This document shows positions 10,476 through 20,738 of a stretch of DNA of 64,000 nucleotides, piece after piece (positions within the stretch are counted from its first letter, which is position 1; the number at the start of each line of letters is the position of its first letter). Origin of the DNA: Chitinophagaceae bacterium (GTDB lineage Bacteria; Bacteroidota; Bacteroidia; Chitinophagales; Chitinophagaceae); assembly GCA_016720775.1 (NCBI GenBank), contig JADKJX010000007.1, positions 248,001 to 312,000 on the forward strand, in the 5' to 3' direction. The notes below the pieces were generated by a model. That model made no database searches, had not been told where the DNA came from, and was given only the letters and a program-made list of their open reading frames with translations. A program made the translations under genes and the position numbers.

Positions 10476-12374
10476 TTATTTCAAAATGGGTAAAATAATC
10501 CTGCTGTCGGGGTAGATCTTTATCGTTGCTTTCTGAAAATCGCTGTCGTCGCATTTGTAGATGTCGACAAACTTTTGCGGGTTCCTGTCCATGATGGGGA
10601 ACCAACTGCTTTGGATCTGCACCATGATGCGGTGCCCTTTCTTAAATGTATGGGCCACATCCGGCAGCGTGTATTTCACTTCAGTTATCTTACCCGGAAC
10701 AAAGGGTTCCGGCTTTTCAAAACTGTTGCGGAATTTGCCCCGCATGATCTCGCCACGAACCAGCATCTGGTAGCCACCCATCGGGTAGGTCTCGCCATTG
10801 CCCTTTCCCATTTCTTTTTCATCGTAATTAAAATCTTCGGGGAATACATCGATCAGTTTTACCACAAAGTCGGCATCGGTGGTGGAGATGCTTGTCATCA
10901 GGTCGGCAACCAGGGGACCAGCGAGTGTTATATCTTCTGTTAATTCATCGGTGCTGAATGTTAGCACATCGGGCCGGCGACTGGCAAAGCGCTGGTCATC
11001 TGTCATGTATTCCCTTGTTCTGTCCATGTGTACGTCTTCGGTATAGGGAACCGGGTGTGCAGGATCGCTGATGTATTCGCTGTAGCCATTGCTACCTGCA
11101 AATTTTCTATCATTGGCAGCCATGCTTACTACGTCAATAGTTAGTTTATTGTTTGCAAGCAAATTGGCATTTACTGCAACACTTCTATTCGGTGGCCATT
11201 GATCAAATCTTCTCCATTCATTTTCGCCGGTGACAAAAATACTTGCTTCGGCAATATCACGTACCGTGCCTTTTAGTTTTAAATAAAAATTAAAGAAGGG
11301 GATCTCAATATTGCGCTGGTAATATTCGCTTGTTTTTTTACCAAAACGAACATTGCCTAAAAAACTGCCATCGCCACGTCCGCCCCAGCCGCCATGAAAC
11401 CAGGGGCCCATCACCAGGCGGTTATCGGTATTCCTGCTTTTTGTTTCAATAGCTTTATATAGATTCCAGGCGCCGTAACAATCTTCGGCATCAAAGAGTC
11501 CACCTACAACAAGTATTGCAGGCTTCACATTCGTAACAAAATTCATCGGGTTCCTTGCCTTCCACCAGTCATCATAATCGGGATGATTCATCAGGTCTTT
11601 CCAAAAAACAATGCTGTCGCCCATCAATTTTGAAAAATTCTTCAGGGCGCCTGTCTTCAGGTAAAAATCATAATTATCCTGCGATCTGATATCAAAACCC
11701 GAAGGGATCTGTGTTGTTGGTTTAGGCCTTGGCTTTCCAAAACCCGAATAAAAACTAAATCCGTCCATGATGGCGAAAGCGCCGTTGTGGTGAAAGTCGT
11801 CACCCAGGAACCATTCCGTTACCGGCGCCTGCGGACTAACCGCCTTCAATGCCGGGTGACCACTTAATGCAGCCATGGTGCTGTAAAATCCGGGGTAAGA
11901 AATTCCAAACACACCCACCCGTTTGTTGTTGCCGGGAATATTATTGATCATCCAGTCGATGGCATCGTAGGTATCGCTGGCTTCATCAAACTCGGTTCCT
12001 TTTTTATTCGGGTTATAGGGGCGTATGTCCACAAAATCGCCTTCACTCATCCACTTACCCCGTACATCCTGTATGGCGATGATGTAGCCTTCTTTCAGGT
12101 AATTCAACCAGTACGTGGTGTAAATGCGTGGGTTGAATTTATCCTCACCGTATGGCTGACAGGTATAGGGTGTACGGTTGAAGAGGATGGGATGTTTCTC
12201 CGACGAATCTTTTGGAATGTAGAATGCTGTGAACAACTTATTGCCATCCCTCATCGGCACCATGCGTTCGATCTTATAGTAGTTATCTCTTACCCAAAGA
12301 GAATCTGTATTCTGTGCATTCAGGCTAAGAGTAAGAAAGAGAAAAAGAGCAGGGAAGAGGAAATATTTTTTCAT
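10476..12374 (-). CDS. CocE/NonD-type (S15-like) alpha/beta hydrolase, secreted
   Basis: A 632-residue protein with a signal peptide ending SLNAQ. The first 400 residues are an alpha/beta-hydrolase of the X-Pro dipeptidyl-peptidase/CocE class: RDGNKLFTAFYIP, QDVRGKWMSEG and the nucleophile motif GVFGISYPGF are clear. The C-terminal 200 residues form the jelly-roll domain of this class. Members cleave alpha-amino-acid esters, peptides or similar acyl bonds; the substrate is not predictable here. It lies directly upstream of the GH20 gene on the same strand. Confidence 0.88.
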   Translation of the reverse strand: MKKYFLFPALFLFLTLSLNAQNTDSLWVRDNYYKIERMVPMRDGNKLFTAFYIPKDSSEKHPILFNRTPYTCQPYGEDKFNPRIYTTYWLNYLKEGYIIAIQDVRGKWMSEGDFVDIRPYNPNKKGTEFDEASDTYDAIDWMINNIPGNNKRVGVFGISYPGFYSTMAALSGHPALKAVSPQAPVTEWFLGDDFHHNGAFAIMDGFSFYSGFGKPRPKPTTQIPSGFDIRSQDNYDFYLKTGALKNFSKLMGDSIVFWKDLMNHPDYDDWWKARNPMNFVTNVKPAILVVGGLFDAEDCYGAWNLYKAIETKSRNTDNRLVMGPWFHGGWGGRGDGSFLGNVRFGKKTSEYYQRNIEIPFFNFYLKLKGTVRDIAEASIFVTGENEWRRFDQWPPNRSVAVNANLLANNKLTIDVVSMAANDRKFAGSNGYSEYISDPAHPVPYTEDVHMDRTREYMTDDQRFASRRPDVLTFSTDELTEDITLAGPLVADLMTSISTTDADFVVKLIDVFPEDFNYDEKEMGKGNGETYPMGGYQMLVRGEIMRGKFRNSFEKPEPFVPGKITEVKYTLPDVAHTFKKGHRIMVQIQSSWFPIMDRNPQKFVDIYKCDDSDFQKATIKIYPDSRIILPILK

Positions 12375-12421
12375 TTGCTAAGAATTAGAGTGCTAAATTT
12401 AATGAAACTATGCATGCAATC

Positions 12422-12898
12422 ATGACAAACCGTGACCAACTCATCAACAATTTCTATTCATCCTTTCAAAAGCTTGATGCAGCCGGCATGACGGCCTGTT
12501 ACAGCGACGATATTGTTTTCTTTGACCCGGCATTTGGGTTATTGCGGGGCGATGAGGCGAAATGTATGTGGGAGATGCTTTGTAAGAATGCGAAAAATTT
12601 TTCACTCACCTATGGCAACATACAGCACCTGGACGAAGAGTACAGTACCTGCGACTGGGTGGCTACCTATACTTTTTCAAAGACCGGCAGAAAAGTGGTG
12701 AATAAGATTAAGGCCAATATGCGTTTTGCTGATGGAAAGATCGTTGAGCACAGCGATGCATTCAGTCTGCATAAATGGGCGAGCCAAGCACTTGGATTTA
12801 GTGGATGGCTGTTGGGATGGAACCGTTTCTTTCAGCGGAAGATACAGAACGGGGCGAAGAAGAACCTGGTGAGGTATATGAAGGAGCAAAACCTATAA
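12422..12898 (+). CDS. NTF2-like (SnoaL-type) protein
   Basis: A 158-residue protein when started at MTNRDQL (ATG 12422); an ATG four codons upstream is possible. The pattern fits a nuclear-transport-factor-2-like cone fold: the N-terminal helix NFYSSFQKLDAAGMTACYSDDIVFFDPAFG, then beta strands ending in VEHSDAFSLHKW. Such proteins are small enzymes or ligand binders (isomerases, cyclases); no active-site set is certain. The last codons overlap the left arm of a palindromic repeat. Confidence 0.8.
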   Translation: MTNRDQLINNFYSSFQKLDAAGMTACYSDDIVFFDPAFGLLRGDEAKCMWEMLCKNAKNFSLTYGNIQHLDEEYSTCDWVATYTFSKTGRKVVNKIKANMRFADGKIVEHSDAFSLHKWASQALGFSGWLLGWNRFFQRKIQNGAKKNLVRYMKEQNL

Positions 12899-12944
12899 GG
12901 TCTGCAGCCCGGCATTGCAGCACAGCGGACCTTATAGGTTTTGC
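12886..12944. repeat. near-perfect 20-bp inverted repeat (AAACCTATAAGG type)
   Basis: GCAAAACCTATAAGGTCTGC at 12886-12905 pairs with GCGGACCTTATAGGTTTTGC at 12925-12944, with 19 of 20 bases complementary. It includes the stop of the NTF2-like gene and lies between convergent genes. A related copy is at 43453-43486. Confidence 0.7.
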
Positions 12945-12949
12945 TTAAA

Positions 12950-13699
12950 TCAAATGTCTTTCTCACGTAGTTTTTTTACCAACTCCTTAAATTGTTTTTT
13001 TTCTTTTTCTTCAAGGCCGGAAAGGTATCCAGGCTTCATCCCGGGTATTTTCTGGCGGGAAATAAAACCGATGCTGGAGTAGCTGTCGTGCCAGGCCCCT
13101 GCTTTTTCCTGCAATTTGTTTATTTCCCGGGTATTCAGTTTAAGGTCATCTTGTATTTTCACGGGCAATGCATCATAGAGGTACATTAGCTTTTTCAACC
13201 GCATTCTCAGGCGATGCATGTCTTCCCTGTTTCCGGTGCCTGTTATCTTTTTCACTTTACGCATTTCTGTTTTAAAATACTTTATGACCGATCGTTTGTG
13301 AACTGTTTCATCCGGCAAGGAAATCTTTGCCCTGGTATTGATGACGCTCCTTGCATACCGCGGAATATTTTTCACAAACTGCTCTTTCCGTTTCTTTTTT
13401 TCGTTCTCTAATTGAAGAATGAATTTTTCGGGGAAGCCTGGTATGGCAACAAGCAATGAAAGACAGATATCTGTTTCACGTATTCCGCCCGCTTTATGAA
13501 AGAGCGGTCTCAAACGGTTGTCTGAATATTGCTGCTGGTGGATGCTTCCAAAAAAAGAGAATACCGCTTTTGTTTTCTTTATATCAACCCGTAAAAGATG
13601 AAGCCGTTCGGGCTCCCCGTCTTCCCGGTATGCGGCGAGATGTTTTTCTACCGATTCAAGATGCTCACGAGCATAGTTAATCAAGAGGGCTGACTTCAT
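12950..13699 (-). CDS. CHAD domain protein
   Basis: A 249-residue, very basic, all-helical protein. Conserved CHAD features are visible: LHLLRVDIKKTKAVFSFF near the N-terminus and DMHRLRMRLKKLMYLYDALP in the second half, two related helical units with the His/Arg/Lys pattern proposed to bind polyphosphate. It is not fused to a CYTH domain. Family knowledge says CHAD proteins associate with polyphosphate granules; that this one does so is inference. Confidence 0.85.
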   Translation of the reverse strand: MKSALLINYAREHLESVEKHLAAYREDGEPERLHLLRVDIKKTKAVFSFFGSIHQQQYSDNRLRPLFHKAGGIRETDICLSLLVAIPGFPEKFILQLENEKKKRKEQFVKNIPRYARSVINTRAKISLPDETVHKRSVIKYFKTEMRKVKKITGTGNREDMHRLRMRLKKLMYLYDALPVKIQDDLKLNTREINKLQEKAGAWHDSYSSIGFISRQKIPGMKPGYLSGLEEKEKKQFKELVKKLREKDI

Positions 13700-13858
13700 T
13701 TTTTTTTTGCTTTTGGTGTTTTTATCCCGGGATCTTTGTAATACAAATTACAACTTATAAAAATACCCGGGCGGGCACTGCTAAATAAGCGTGGCTATTC
13801 TTGCATCTCCCAAAAACCCTTTGTATATTACTCCATCATTAACCAAAACTGTTCAATC

Positions 13859-14292
13859 ATGCTGCAAAACTTTGATTATTTGAATTGGGTAGCCATTGGG
13901 GTGGCTGCGCTTGCTTATTTTATCTTAGGTGCTTTATGGTATTCCAAAGTGCTGTTTGTAAAACGCTGGATCGCTGATCTGAAAATTGACGTGAATAATC
14001 CCGATGCCAAAAAAGGCATGGGTATGATGTTCGGTGGTTCGTTTGTGATGATGTTGGTACAATGCCTGGCACTTGCCATTCTTGCCGAACGGTTGGGCAT
14101 TCGGGGCGGTGAGGCAGGCGGATGGATGAGCGGAATAAAATTGGGCGCCTTTTGCGGGGCTTGTTTCAGTGCGGCATCTGTATGGGTGAATTACCTGTAC
14201 GAAAAAAACCGCTCAGCCTTTTTCTCATCAATGGAGGCTATGCAATAGTCGGGAATATAATTGCCGGAATTATTATCTGCAGTTGGGAATAA
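13859..14292 (+). CDS. DUF1761 membrane protein (one frameshift)
   Basis: A small integral membrane protein with about four transmembrane segments (residues 10-30, 60-80, 88-110 and the C-terminus). The frame as read ends at 14248 (SSMEAMQ). If the A7 run at 14202-14208 were A8, translation continues as YEKKPLSLFLINGGYAIVG and ends IICSWE with TAA at 14290-14292, which is the normal hydrophobic last segment of DUF1761 proteins. One missing base is therefore likely. Function unknown. Confidence 0.82.
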
Positions 14293-14359
14293 GTTTTTTG
14301 CCCGGGTAAATTAACATATTGTTTTTTCAACCGCCTGCAGGTATTCGATAACTTGCGGT

Positions 14360-16020
14360 ATGCGCTATTTTTTTGTTTTTTATTTTCCATCTCTGGATTA
14401 AGTGAGCTTGCTGCACAAAAGAGCAATTACCTCGTCTACGATCCTTCTTTGCACAGCCTGCGTGTTAAGCCGGGCATTATTACCCTTGACCTGAAAAAAG
14501 ATTTTGCTGCAGTGGGCAATGGCCGGGAAAACAGTGAGGAAAATTCCACCACCACATCGGATCACCTGGCATTTGAGGCTGCTGCTGATTTTATTAATGC
14601 AAGAGGCGGTTATGTCAGGCTGTTGATACCCTATGGTACCTATGTAGTAGGTAAGCAGGTATTCAATGGGGGCAGGATCAACCACTTTAAAAAATACGGG
14701 TGGGGAGAAAATGCATCTTTCGATGGCTTTGAGGTATTACTCCTGCTAAAAGCAAAAAATGTTTCAATAGAAGGACTGCTTTCTAAAAGCGGGCTCAAGC
14801 CAAAATTGCAGTATAAGGCCGGTATGCGGTTCGGGTTATTTGAAATTGCAAAAGGGCAGGCAAATGTAACCAAGGCAGAAGCAGGCACTACCAATCTTTA
14901 TTTAGATAAAACCGGTCTGCAGCGGGCGCATATTGGTAACACGTTTGCATTTATGGCCTGCAGCGATATTGTATTACGCAATATAGAAGTGAATGGTAAT
15001 GCAGCTTCTTTCATGCTGGGGGGTAAGTTTGGCCGAGGAAAAAACCCGTATGAAAATTATCATACCGGCATTTGCATCTCTTCCTGTTCATCAGTGCAAC
15101 TTCTGGATATTACATTATACGACCTGGGCCTGGATGGCATTGCCATTAAAGATATGGGTAATGGCTACAGTAGCTCTGACAATATTTTGATAAAGAACTG
15201 CCTGGTTACCCGGAACGGCAGGAACGGCCTTTCGTGGTTAAGCGGCCGTAACCTAAAGGTCATCAATTCGGAATTCTCTGAAATGGGCCGGGGATCGGTC
15301 AGTACCGAACCTGCCGCCGGTATCGACATAGAATCTGAAACCGTGGACCTGGAAAATGTGCCGGTTTTGGGCAGCTTTTATAACTGCATCATTAAAAATA
15401 ATCAATGGCTTGCCCTTGCTGCTGGTGTTGCTTCTCTGAACGGAAAAAAAATGCCGAGTAAGAAAATTAATTTTATGAACTGTGTTTTTGTTGGGACCTA
15501 CAACAGTGTGGCCGATATTGAATCGGATGAATATGCGTTTGATTCATGTTCTTTTTATGGCCAGTTATATCTCCGTAACAATTCAGCCCGGGAAAAAGAT
15601 GCCACTGCTTTTACGAATTGTAATTTCAGTAACGTATATAAAGGGAAACGAATGACAGGAATGTTTCTGGTAGCCAATGTGGGAGCCAGGCGTACCCGTT
15701 TCAAAAAATGCAGCTTCCTTGGGTTTGATCAACGCATCTTTGATATGGATAATACCACTTTTGTATGCGGTGATTATAAAAGTTATCCTGTTTATGAAGA
15801 TTGTATATTCCGTTGTTACTTAACGGAGATCACAGATGGCTGGTTTAAAACATCGGGCTTAGGTGGTAAAACAAGTTATAAAGGGAATACCTTTTATTAT
15901 AATGCCCTGTATCCTTTTTTTAATGATACATACTGCGGGAATATGGGGGCACAGGACCTGGGCGGCAATAAATATATTCCCCTTAAGAAAGAAGAGATCA
16001 TAGCGGCACTTAAAAAATAA
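14360..16020 (+). CDS. secreted right-handed parallel beta-helix protein
   Basis: About 553 residues with a signal peptide (hydrophobic FLFSISGLSELAAQ). The body has the spacing of a beta-helix / pectate-lyase-like fold: an N-terminal start after TLDLKKDFAAVGNG, then coils with NIEVNGN, GLDGIAIKDMGNG, NILIKNCLVTRNGRNGLSWLSG and so on. A polysaccharide lyase or hydrolase, or a structural surface protein, would fit; no catalytic set is certain. Start choice: the continuous frame begins at a TTG (14353), but ATG 14360 would be in frame as MRYFFCFLFS if the T7 run at 14368-14374 were T8. I prefer the ATG with an indel. Confidence 0.75.
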
Positions 16021-16023
16021 AGG

Positions 16024-17514
16024 TTATTCAACTTTAGAGACCTTCACCACATTCGTAGGCAAATGCAATTCTACGGGTGTACTTCCCGTATTCACTACCA
16101 CATCACCGGGTTGTAAAAAGCCACGTTCCTTTAAGATATTTATCTGGTCAAAGAGGATGTCATCTAAACTTTCTTCCTCATCATAGAAAAATGCACGTAC
16201 GCCCCAGCTTAAACTAAGCTGCCCGATCAATGATTTTTCTTTGCTGAAAATATACAAGGGTGCTTTGGGGCGGTAACTGCTCAGCATGAAAGCGGTGTAG
16301 CCGCTCTGCGTCATACCGATCAATGCACGGGCATTGGTGTCGTGCGCCAGTTTGCAGGCGCTGTAACAAATGGCGTCGCTTAAAAAAGAAGGAGAGTGGG
16401 GTTGGGGCGATAAAATATCATCGCGGTTGTAATCATAAACGTTGTTCTCTACTTCCATGATGATCTTACTCATCATTTCTACTACAAGCGTTGGATAATC
16501 GCCCATGGCTGTTTCGCCGCTCAGCATCACGGCATCGGCGCCTTCCAGCACCGCATTGGCAACATCGGTTACCTCACTGCGGTTCGGTTTGGTGCGGTCT
16601 ATCATGCTCTCCATCATCTGCGTGGCAACGATCACGGGTTTGGCCCGGTGCATGCATTTGCGGATGAGTTCTTTTTGAATGATCGGAATTTGTTCAACAG
16701 GAAGTTCCACACCCAGGTCGCCACGTGCCACCATAATGCCATCGCTTTCTACTATAATATCCCGGATATTCTTCAACGCTTCGGGCATTTCTATCTTTGC
16801 GATCACCTTCATTTTGCTGTTGTGCTTCTTGATGATCTTCTTCAGCTCAATGATGTCTTTTGGTTTGCGCACGAAAGACAAGGCCACCCAATCGATGTTG
16901 TTGGCAAGAATGAAATCAAGATCGGTGAAATCTTTTTCTGTCATCGAAGGCATGGTGAGTTCAGAGTCGGGGAGGTTAACACCTTTTTTCTGAAGTAAGA
17001 TACCTCCCAGCGTGATGCTTACGAGTATCTCTTTATCGCTGAGTATTTTCTTCACCTTCACTTCCATCTTACCATCGTCTAAAAAAATGCGTTCGTCTAC
17101 TTTCACATCCTGGGTAAGGTGGGGGTAGGAGACATAGACCTTCGACTGGTTGCCGGTAATTTTTTCGGTGGTGATGATGAGTTCTGCTCCGTCTACCAGT
17201 TCTATCTGGCCGTTCTCCAGTTCACCTACTCTTAGTTTCGGGCCCTGCAGGTCGGCGAGTATGGCAATATTATAAGGTTGCGACCTGTTGATGCTGCGGA
17301 TGCGTTCAATGATCTCTTTCTTGTTGTCGTGCGTACCGTGAGAAAAATTAAGCCGGAAAACATTGGCGCCGGCCTTTGCCAGCTCAACCAGTTTTTCAGT
17401 TGCTTCACATGCCGGTCCAACCGTGGCTACGATCTTCGTTCTTTTTTGTGAGTGGGTAATACCGGCTTCCTTGTCCATCTGCTCGTGCAGGTATTTGCTT
17501 AGGTGTTTGCTCAT
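16024..17514 (-). CDS. pyk: pyruvate kinase
   Basis: A 496-residue protein, the usual length. It makes pyruvate and ATP from phosphoenolpyruvate and ADP, the last step of glycolysis. Motifs in order: KIVATVGPACEA, FRLNFSHGTHD, LADLQGPKLRVG, IFLDDGKMEV, the active-site strand VIAKIEMPEALKN, MVARGDLGVELP, ATQMMESM, LSGETAMGDYP and a C-terminal alpha/beta domain with MTQSGYTA. It lies in the same direction as pfkA upstream with a repeat-rich gap between, so coexpression of two glycolytic kinases is plausible. Confidence 0.95.
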   Translation of the reverse strand: MSKHLSKYLHEQMDKEAGITHSQKRTKIVATVGPACEATEKLVELAKAGANVFRLNFSHGTHDNKKEIIERIRSINRSQPYNIAILADLQGPKLRVGELENGQIELVDGAELIITTEKITGNQSKVYVSYPHLTQDVKVDERIFLDDGKMEVKVKKILSDKEILVSITLGGILLQKKGVNLPDSELTMPSMTEKDFTDLDFILANNIDWVALSFVRKPKDIIELKKIIKKHNSKMKVIAKIEMPEALKNIRDIIVESDGIMVARGDLGVELPVEQIPIIQKELIRKCMHRAKPVIVATQMMESMIDRTKPNRSEVTDVANAVLEGADAVMLSGETAMGDYPTLVVEMMSKIIMEVENNVYDYNRDDILSPQPHSPSFLSDAICYSACKLAHDTNARALIGMTQSGYTAFMLSSYRPKAPLYIFSKEKSLIGQLSLSWGVRAFFYDEEESLDDILFDQINILKERGFLQPGDVVVNTGSTPVELHLPTNVVKVSKVE

Positions 17515-17542
17515 TTAACGGGATGCTTGTTTTTGTTTGATG

Positions 17543-17655
17543 GTGGATACTAGATAATGGATACTGGATACTAGATACTAGATACTGGATACTGGTTGCT
17601 GGATACTTGATACAAAACGTGATCAACCAGTATCCAGCGACAAGCATCCAGTATC
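17543..17655. repeat. simple-repeat hairpin built from GGATACTA units
   Basis: Tandem units of 8-11 bp like TGGATACTA and GATACTGG run from 17543 to about 17605, and complementary units (CCAGTATCC, CATCCAGTATC) run 17625-17655. It separates pfkA from pyk. A second locus with the same unit but a TCACTT spacer is at 23422-23584. Confidence 0.65.
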
Positions 17656-17659
17656 GGCT

Positions 17660-18642
17660 TTACGTTGCCAATATCTTCACGATCTTCAACCATTCTTCGC
17701 TGATGCGTTGCTTCTTCTTCACAGCTTCATCCAGTGGAAGGTAATTTATTTTGTTGTTAACGATACCAACAAACACATTGTGCCTTCCTTCCACCAGCGA
17801 TTCCACAGCATGGTAACCCATGCGGCTGGCGATGAGCCTGTCCATACAACTTGGCGAACCGCCTCTTTGTATGTGACCTAAAATACAAACCCGTACTTCC
17901 AGCAATGGCAACCGTGACTTTATCACTTTCGCAACTTCATTGCCTCCGCCAAACTCATCCCCTTCAGCAACAACAATAAGGTTAACCAGTTTATGGCGTC
18001 TTTCTTTTCTGCCAACTGGGTGATGATGGTCTCTATTTCTGTTTTGCGTTCGGGTATCAGAATATTCTCGGCACCGGTGGCAATACCGCTATGCAGGGCA
18101 ATGTACCCGGCGTCACGGCCCATTACCTCTATTACAAATAAACGGTCGTGTGCTTCGGCTGTGTCTCTGATCTTATCAATAGCTTCCACGGCGGTGTTAA
18201 CAGCCGTGTCGAAACCAATGGTAAAATCGGTGCCGGCAATATCCTTATCAATGGTGCCCGGCAAACCGATGCAGGGGATATCAAATTCGTGACTGAATAT
18301 CTGTGCACCACGGAAACTGCCGTCGCCGCCAATGATCACCAACCCGTTGATGCCGTGTTTTTTTAAATTATCGTAGGCACGCTTTCTTCCTTCGGGTTCA
18401 AAAAAATCTTTGCAACGGGATGTTTTTAAAATGGTACCGCCCCGCTGAATGATATTTGCTACGCTGCGGCTTTCCATGTGAACAATGTCATTTTCCACCA
18501 TGCCGCTGTAGCCACGCATGATACCGTACACCTCCAGCCCATGGAAAATACCGGTACGAACCACCGCCCTGATGCAGGCATTCATGCCCGGGCTGTCGCC
18601 ACCGGAAGTGAGTACGCCGATCTTGGTTACTTTCTTCTTCAT
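17660..18642 (-). CDS. pfkA: ATP-dependent 6-phosphofructokinase (one frameshift)
   Basis: The enzyme phosphorylates fructose-6-phosphate, the committed step of glycolysis. The frame 17923-18642 has the start MKKKVTKIGVLTSGGDSPGMN, IIGGDGSFRGA (the Gly before Ser marks the ATP-dependent type), GLPGTIDKDIAGTDFTIGFDTA and VMGRDAGYIALHSG. It ends in a poor tail (LLLLKGMSLAEAMKLRK), while the other frame 17660-17926 continues as LGHIQRGGSPSCMDR. Adding one base to the T3 run at 17990-17992 gives IKLVNLIVVAEGDEFGGGNEVAKVIKSR, the expected family sequence. One missing base is likely; total length is about 328 residues. The usual PGTIDND reads PGTIDKD here. Confidence 0.93.
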
Positions 18643-18724
18643 GCTTCAAAAATAAGCCAAACGCCTGACTTATGACGTGTCAAAATTACACATTAATTTA
18701 TTGTGAACATTTTGAAGAGGGACA

Positions 18725-20551
18725 TTACATTCTTTCGGGCACTGCGATGCCTAATAAACCCATTCCGCTTTTGATGATGTTGGCAGTGATGGATGCCAGT
18801 TGCACACGCAATTGTTTCTTCGCTGAAGTTTCTGCATTGGCAATGGAATGTTCGGTATAAAAAGAGTTGAATGTTTTGGCTAAATGAAAAACATAATTGG
18901 CGATCACCGAAGGATTGTGTTCGGTACATGCCTGTTCGATCATGGAAGGATATTGTTCGGCGGCGATGATGAGGTCTTTCTCCAGCTTAAGCAGGCTCAT
19001 GGTTGATGGATCATAGTTCATGGAAGAGACGTCCTGGTTGGGAACGTCTTTGCTATCAACCATTAACAATGAACTATCAACCTTTCTTAAAATACTCTTT
19101 ATCCTTGCATACGTGTATTGCACAAAGGGCCCGGTGAATCCGTGGAAGTCAATGCTTTCCTGGGGATTGAAGACCATGGTCTTTTTGGGATCAACCCGCA
19201 GCAAATAAAATTTCATGGCGCCCAGGCCGATGGTATCGTAGAGTTCTTTCAATTCTGTCTCCGTAAAATCTTTTACTTTTCCCAACTCTTCAGTATGTTG
19301 TTTTGAAGTGGCCACCATCTCATCTACCAGGTCATCGGCATCCACTACGGTTCCTTCCCGGCTTTTCATTTTACCGGTGGTGAGTTCAACCATGCCATAA
19401 CTCAAATGAAAAATATTATCCGCATTGGGCATGCCCAGCTTCTGGCAAATAAGCTGCAATACTTTCATGTGGTAGTTCTGTTCGTTGCCGATCACATAAA
19501 TGCTTTGGTCGATTTTGTATTGCTCGTATTTCTGCAATGCTAAACCAATATCCTGGGTGATATAAACCGAGGTGCCGTCTTTTCGCTGAACGATCTTTTC
19601 ATCCAGCCCATCAGCGGTAAGGTCTATCCAGATGCTGCTGTCTTCCTTCTGGTAAAATACTTTTTTATCCAGTCCCTGCTGCACAATGCCTTTTCCCAGC
19701 AGGTAGGTATTGCTTTCGTAATAAACAATGTTGAAGTCGCTGCCGATGCGTTTGTAAGTAACATCAAAACCTGCATACACCCAACTGTTCATTTTTTTCC
19801 AGAGGTCGATCACTTCGGGCTTGCCATTTTCCCAATCCAGAAGCATTTGCTGCGTGGCTTTCATAATCGGTGATTCTTTCTCTGCTTCCTCTTTTGTTTT
19901 TCCGGCGGCAACAAGTTCATCCACTTCTTTTTTATACGCATCGTTGAACTTCACATAATACTCCCCCACAAAATGATCACCTTTAGTACCTGTGCTTTCC
20001 GGTGTGGCGCCGTTGGCAAATTTCTGCCAGGCGATCATGCTCTTACATATATGTATGCCGCGGTCGTTCACGATGCAGCTTTTGATCACTTCGTATCCGC
20101 TGGCTTTTAAAATTTCGGCAACGCTCCATCCCAAAAAATTATTCCGCAGGTGACCAAGGTGTAATGGCTTGTTTGTATTGGGCGATGAATATTCCACCAT
20201 CACCTTCTTGCCATTCATTGCTTTTTTGCCGTAGCAGGTATCGTTGTGGTTCTTATTCAGCAGGTCCACCCAATATGCATCGGAAACAGTGAGATTTAAA
20301 AAACCCTTTATAATATTGTATTTGCTGAAAAACTGCGGATAGTTTTTGGTAAGATGGTCGCCCAACTGGTTGCCAATGGCATTGTGGGATAATTTCAACG
20401 ATTTTACCAGCGAGAACATCACCACGGTATAGTCCCCCTCAAATTCGGGTTTGGTCTGGTTTACCTGGAAATCCTTTTCGGTGAACGACTGGTTGAATAA
20501 AGCCGATAAACCCGCTGCGGTACATTTTTGTAAACTGCTTACTATTGACAT
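18725..20551 (-). CDS. argS: arginyl-tRNA synthetase
   Basis: A 608-residue class-I aminoacyl-tRNA synthetase that charges tRNA-Arg. Visible are the ArgS N-terminal domain, the HLGHLRN form of the HIGH motif in SSPNTNKPLHLGHLRNN, KMKSREGTVV in the position of the KMSKS loop, and a DALR anticodon-binding C-terminus ending GLLGIAVPERM. An oddity is the stretch VDSSLLMVDSKDVPNQDVSS at the start of the DALR domain, encoded by an inverted repeat at 19001-19082 that looks like an intergenic element in the reading frame. The gene is otherwise intact. Confidence 0.95.
   Translation of the reverse strand: MSIVSSLQKCTAAGLSALFNQSFTEKDFQVNQTKPEFEGDYTVVMFSLVKSLKLSHNAIGNQLGDHLTKNYPQFFSKYNIIKGFLNLTVSDAYWVDLLNKNHNDTCYGKKAMNGKKVMVEYSSPNTNKPLHLGHLRNNFLGWSVAEILKASGYEVIKSCIVNDRGIHICKSMIAWQKFANGATPESTGTKGDHFVGEYYVKFNDAYKKEVDELVAAGKTKEEAEKESPIMKATQQMLLDWENGKPEVIDLWKKMNSWVYAGFDVTYKRIGSDFNIVYYESNTYLLGKGIVQQGLDKKVFYQKEDSSIWIDLTADGLDEKIVQRKDGTSVYITQDIGLALQKYEQYKIDQSIYVIGNEQNYHMKVLQLICQKLGMPNADNIFHLSYGMVELTTGKMKSREGTVVDADDLVDEMVATSKQHTEELGKVKDFTETELKELYDTIGLGAMKFYLLRVDPKKTMVFNPQESIDFHGFTGPFVQYTYARIKSILRKVDSSLLMVDSKDVPNQDVSSMNYDPSTMSLLKLEKDLIIAAEQYPSMIEQACTEHNPSVIANYVFHLAKTFNSFYTEHSIANAETSAKKQLRVQLASITANIIKSGMGLLGIAVPERM
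19001..19082. repeat. inverted repeat inside argS
   Basis: GGTTGATGGATCATAGTTCAT at 19001-19021 pairs with ATGAACTATCAACC at 19069-19082, with an inner pair GACGT/ACGTC around 19029 and 19044. It resembles the simple-repeat hairpins in the intergenic gaps but is translated in frame. Confidence 0.55.
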
Positions 20552-20570
20552 GGGGCAAAGATAATTCAGT

Positions 20571-20700
20571 TTGGGGTTTGAAGTTTATGGTTTGAAGTTT
20601 GAGGTTTGAGGTTTGAGGTTTGTGGTTTGAGGTTTGTGGTTAAGGTGCAACCCTTTGCTCTAAAGAGTCCCCAACTTCAAACCTCAAACTTCAAACTTTC
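20571..20700. repeat. simple-repeat hairpin built from GAGGTTT units
   Basis: Heptamer units GAGGTTT / GTGGTTT run 20575-20640 and the complementary AAACCTC / AAACTTC units run 20670-20698, enclosing a short loop. It fills the divergent region between argS and the ABC-F gene. Confidence 0.65.
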
Positions 20701-20738
20701 ACCCTCCAATCCCTTATCTTTGCACCCTTTTTATAACT

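Noticed and set aside
17405..17647. Minus-strand frame of 80 residues over the pyk start
   Set aside because: Encoded by the GGATACTA repeat and the out-of-frame pyk 5' end.
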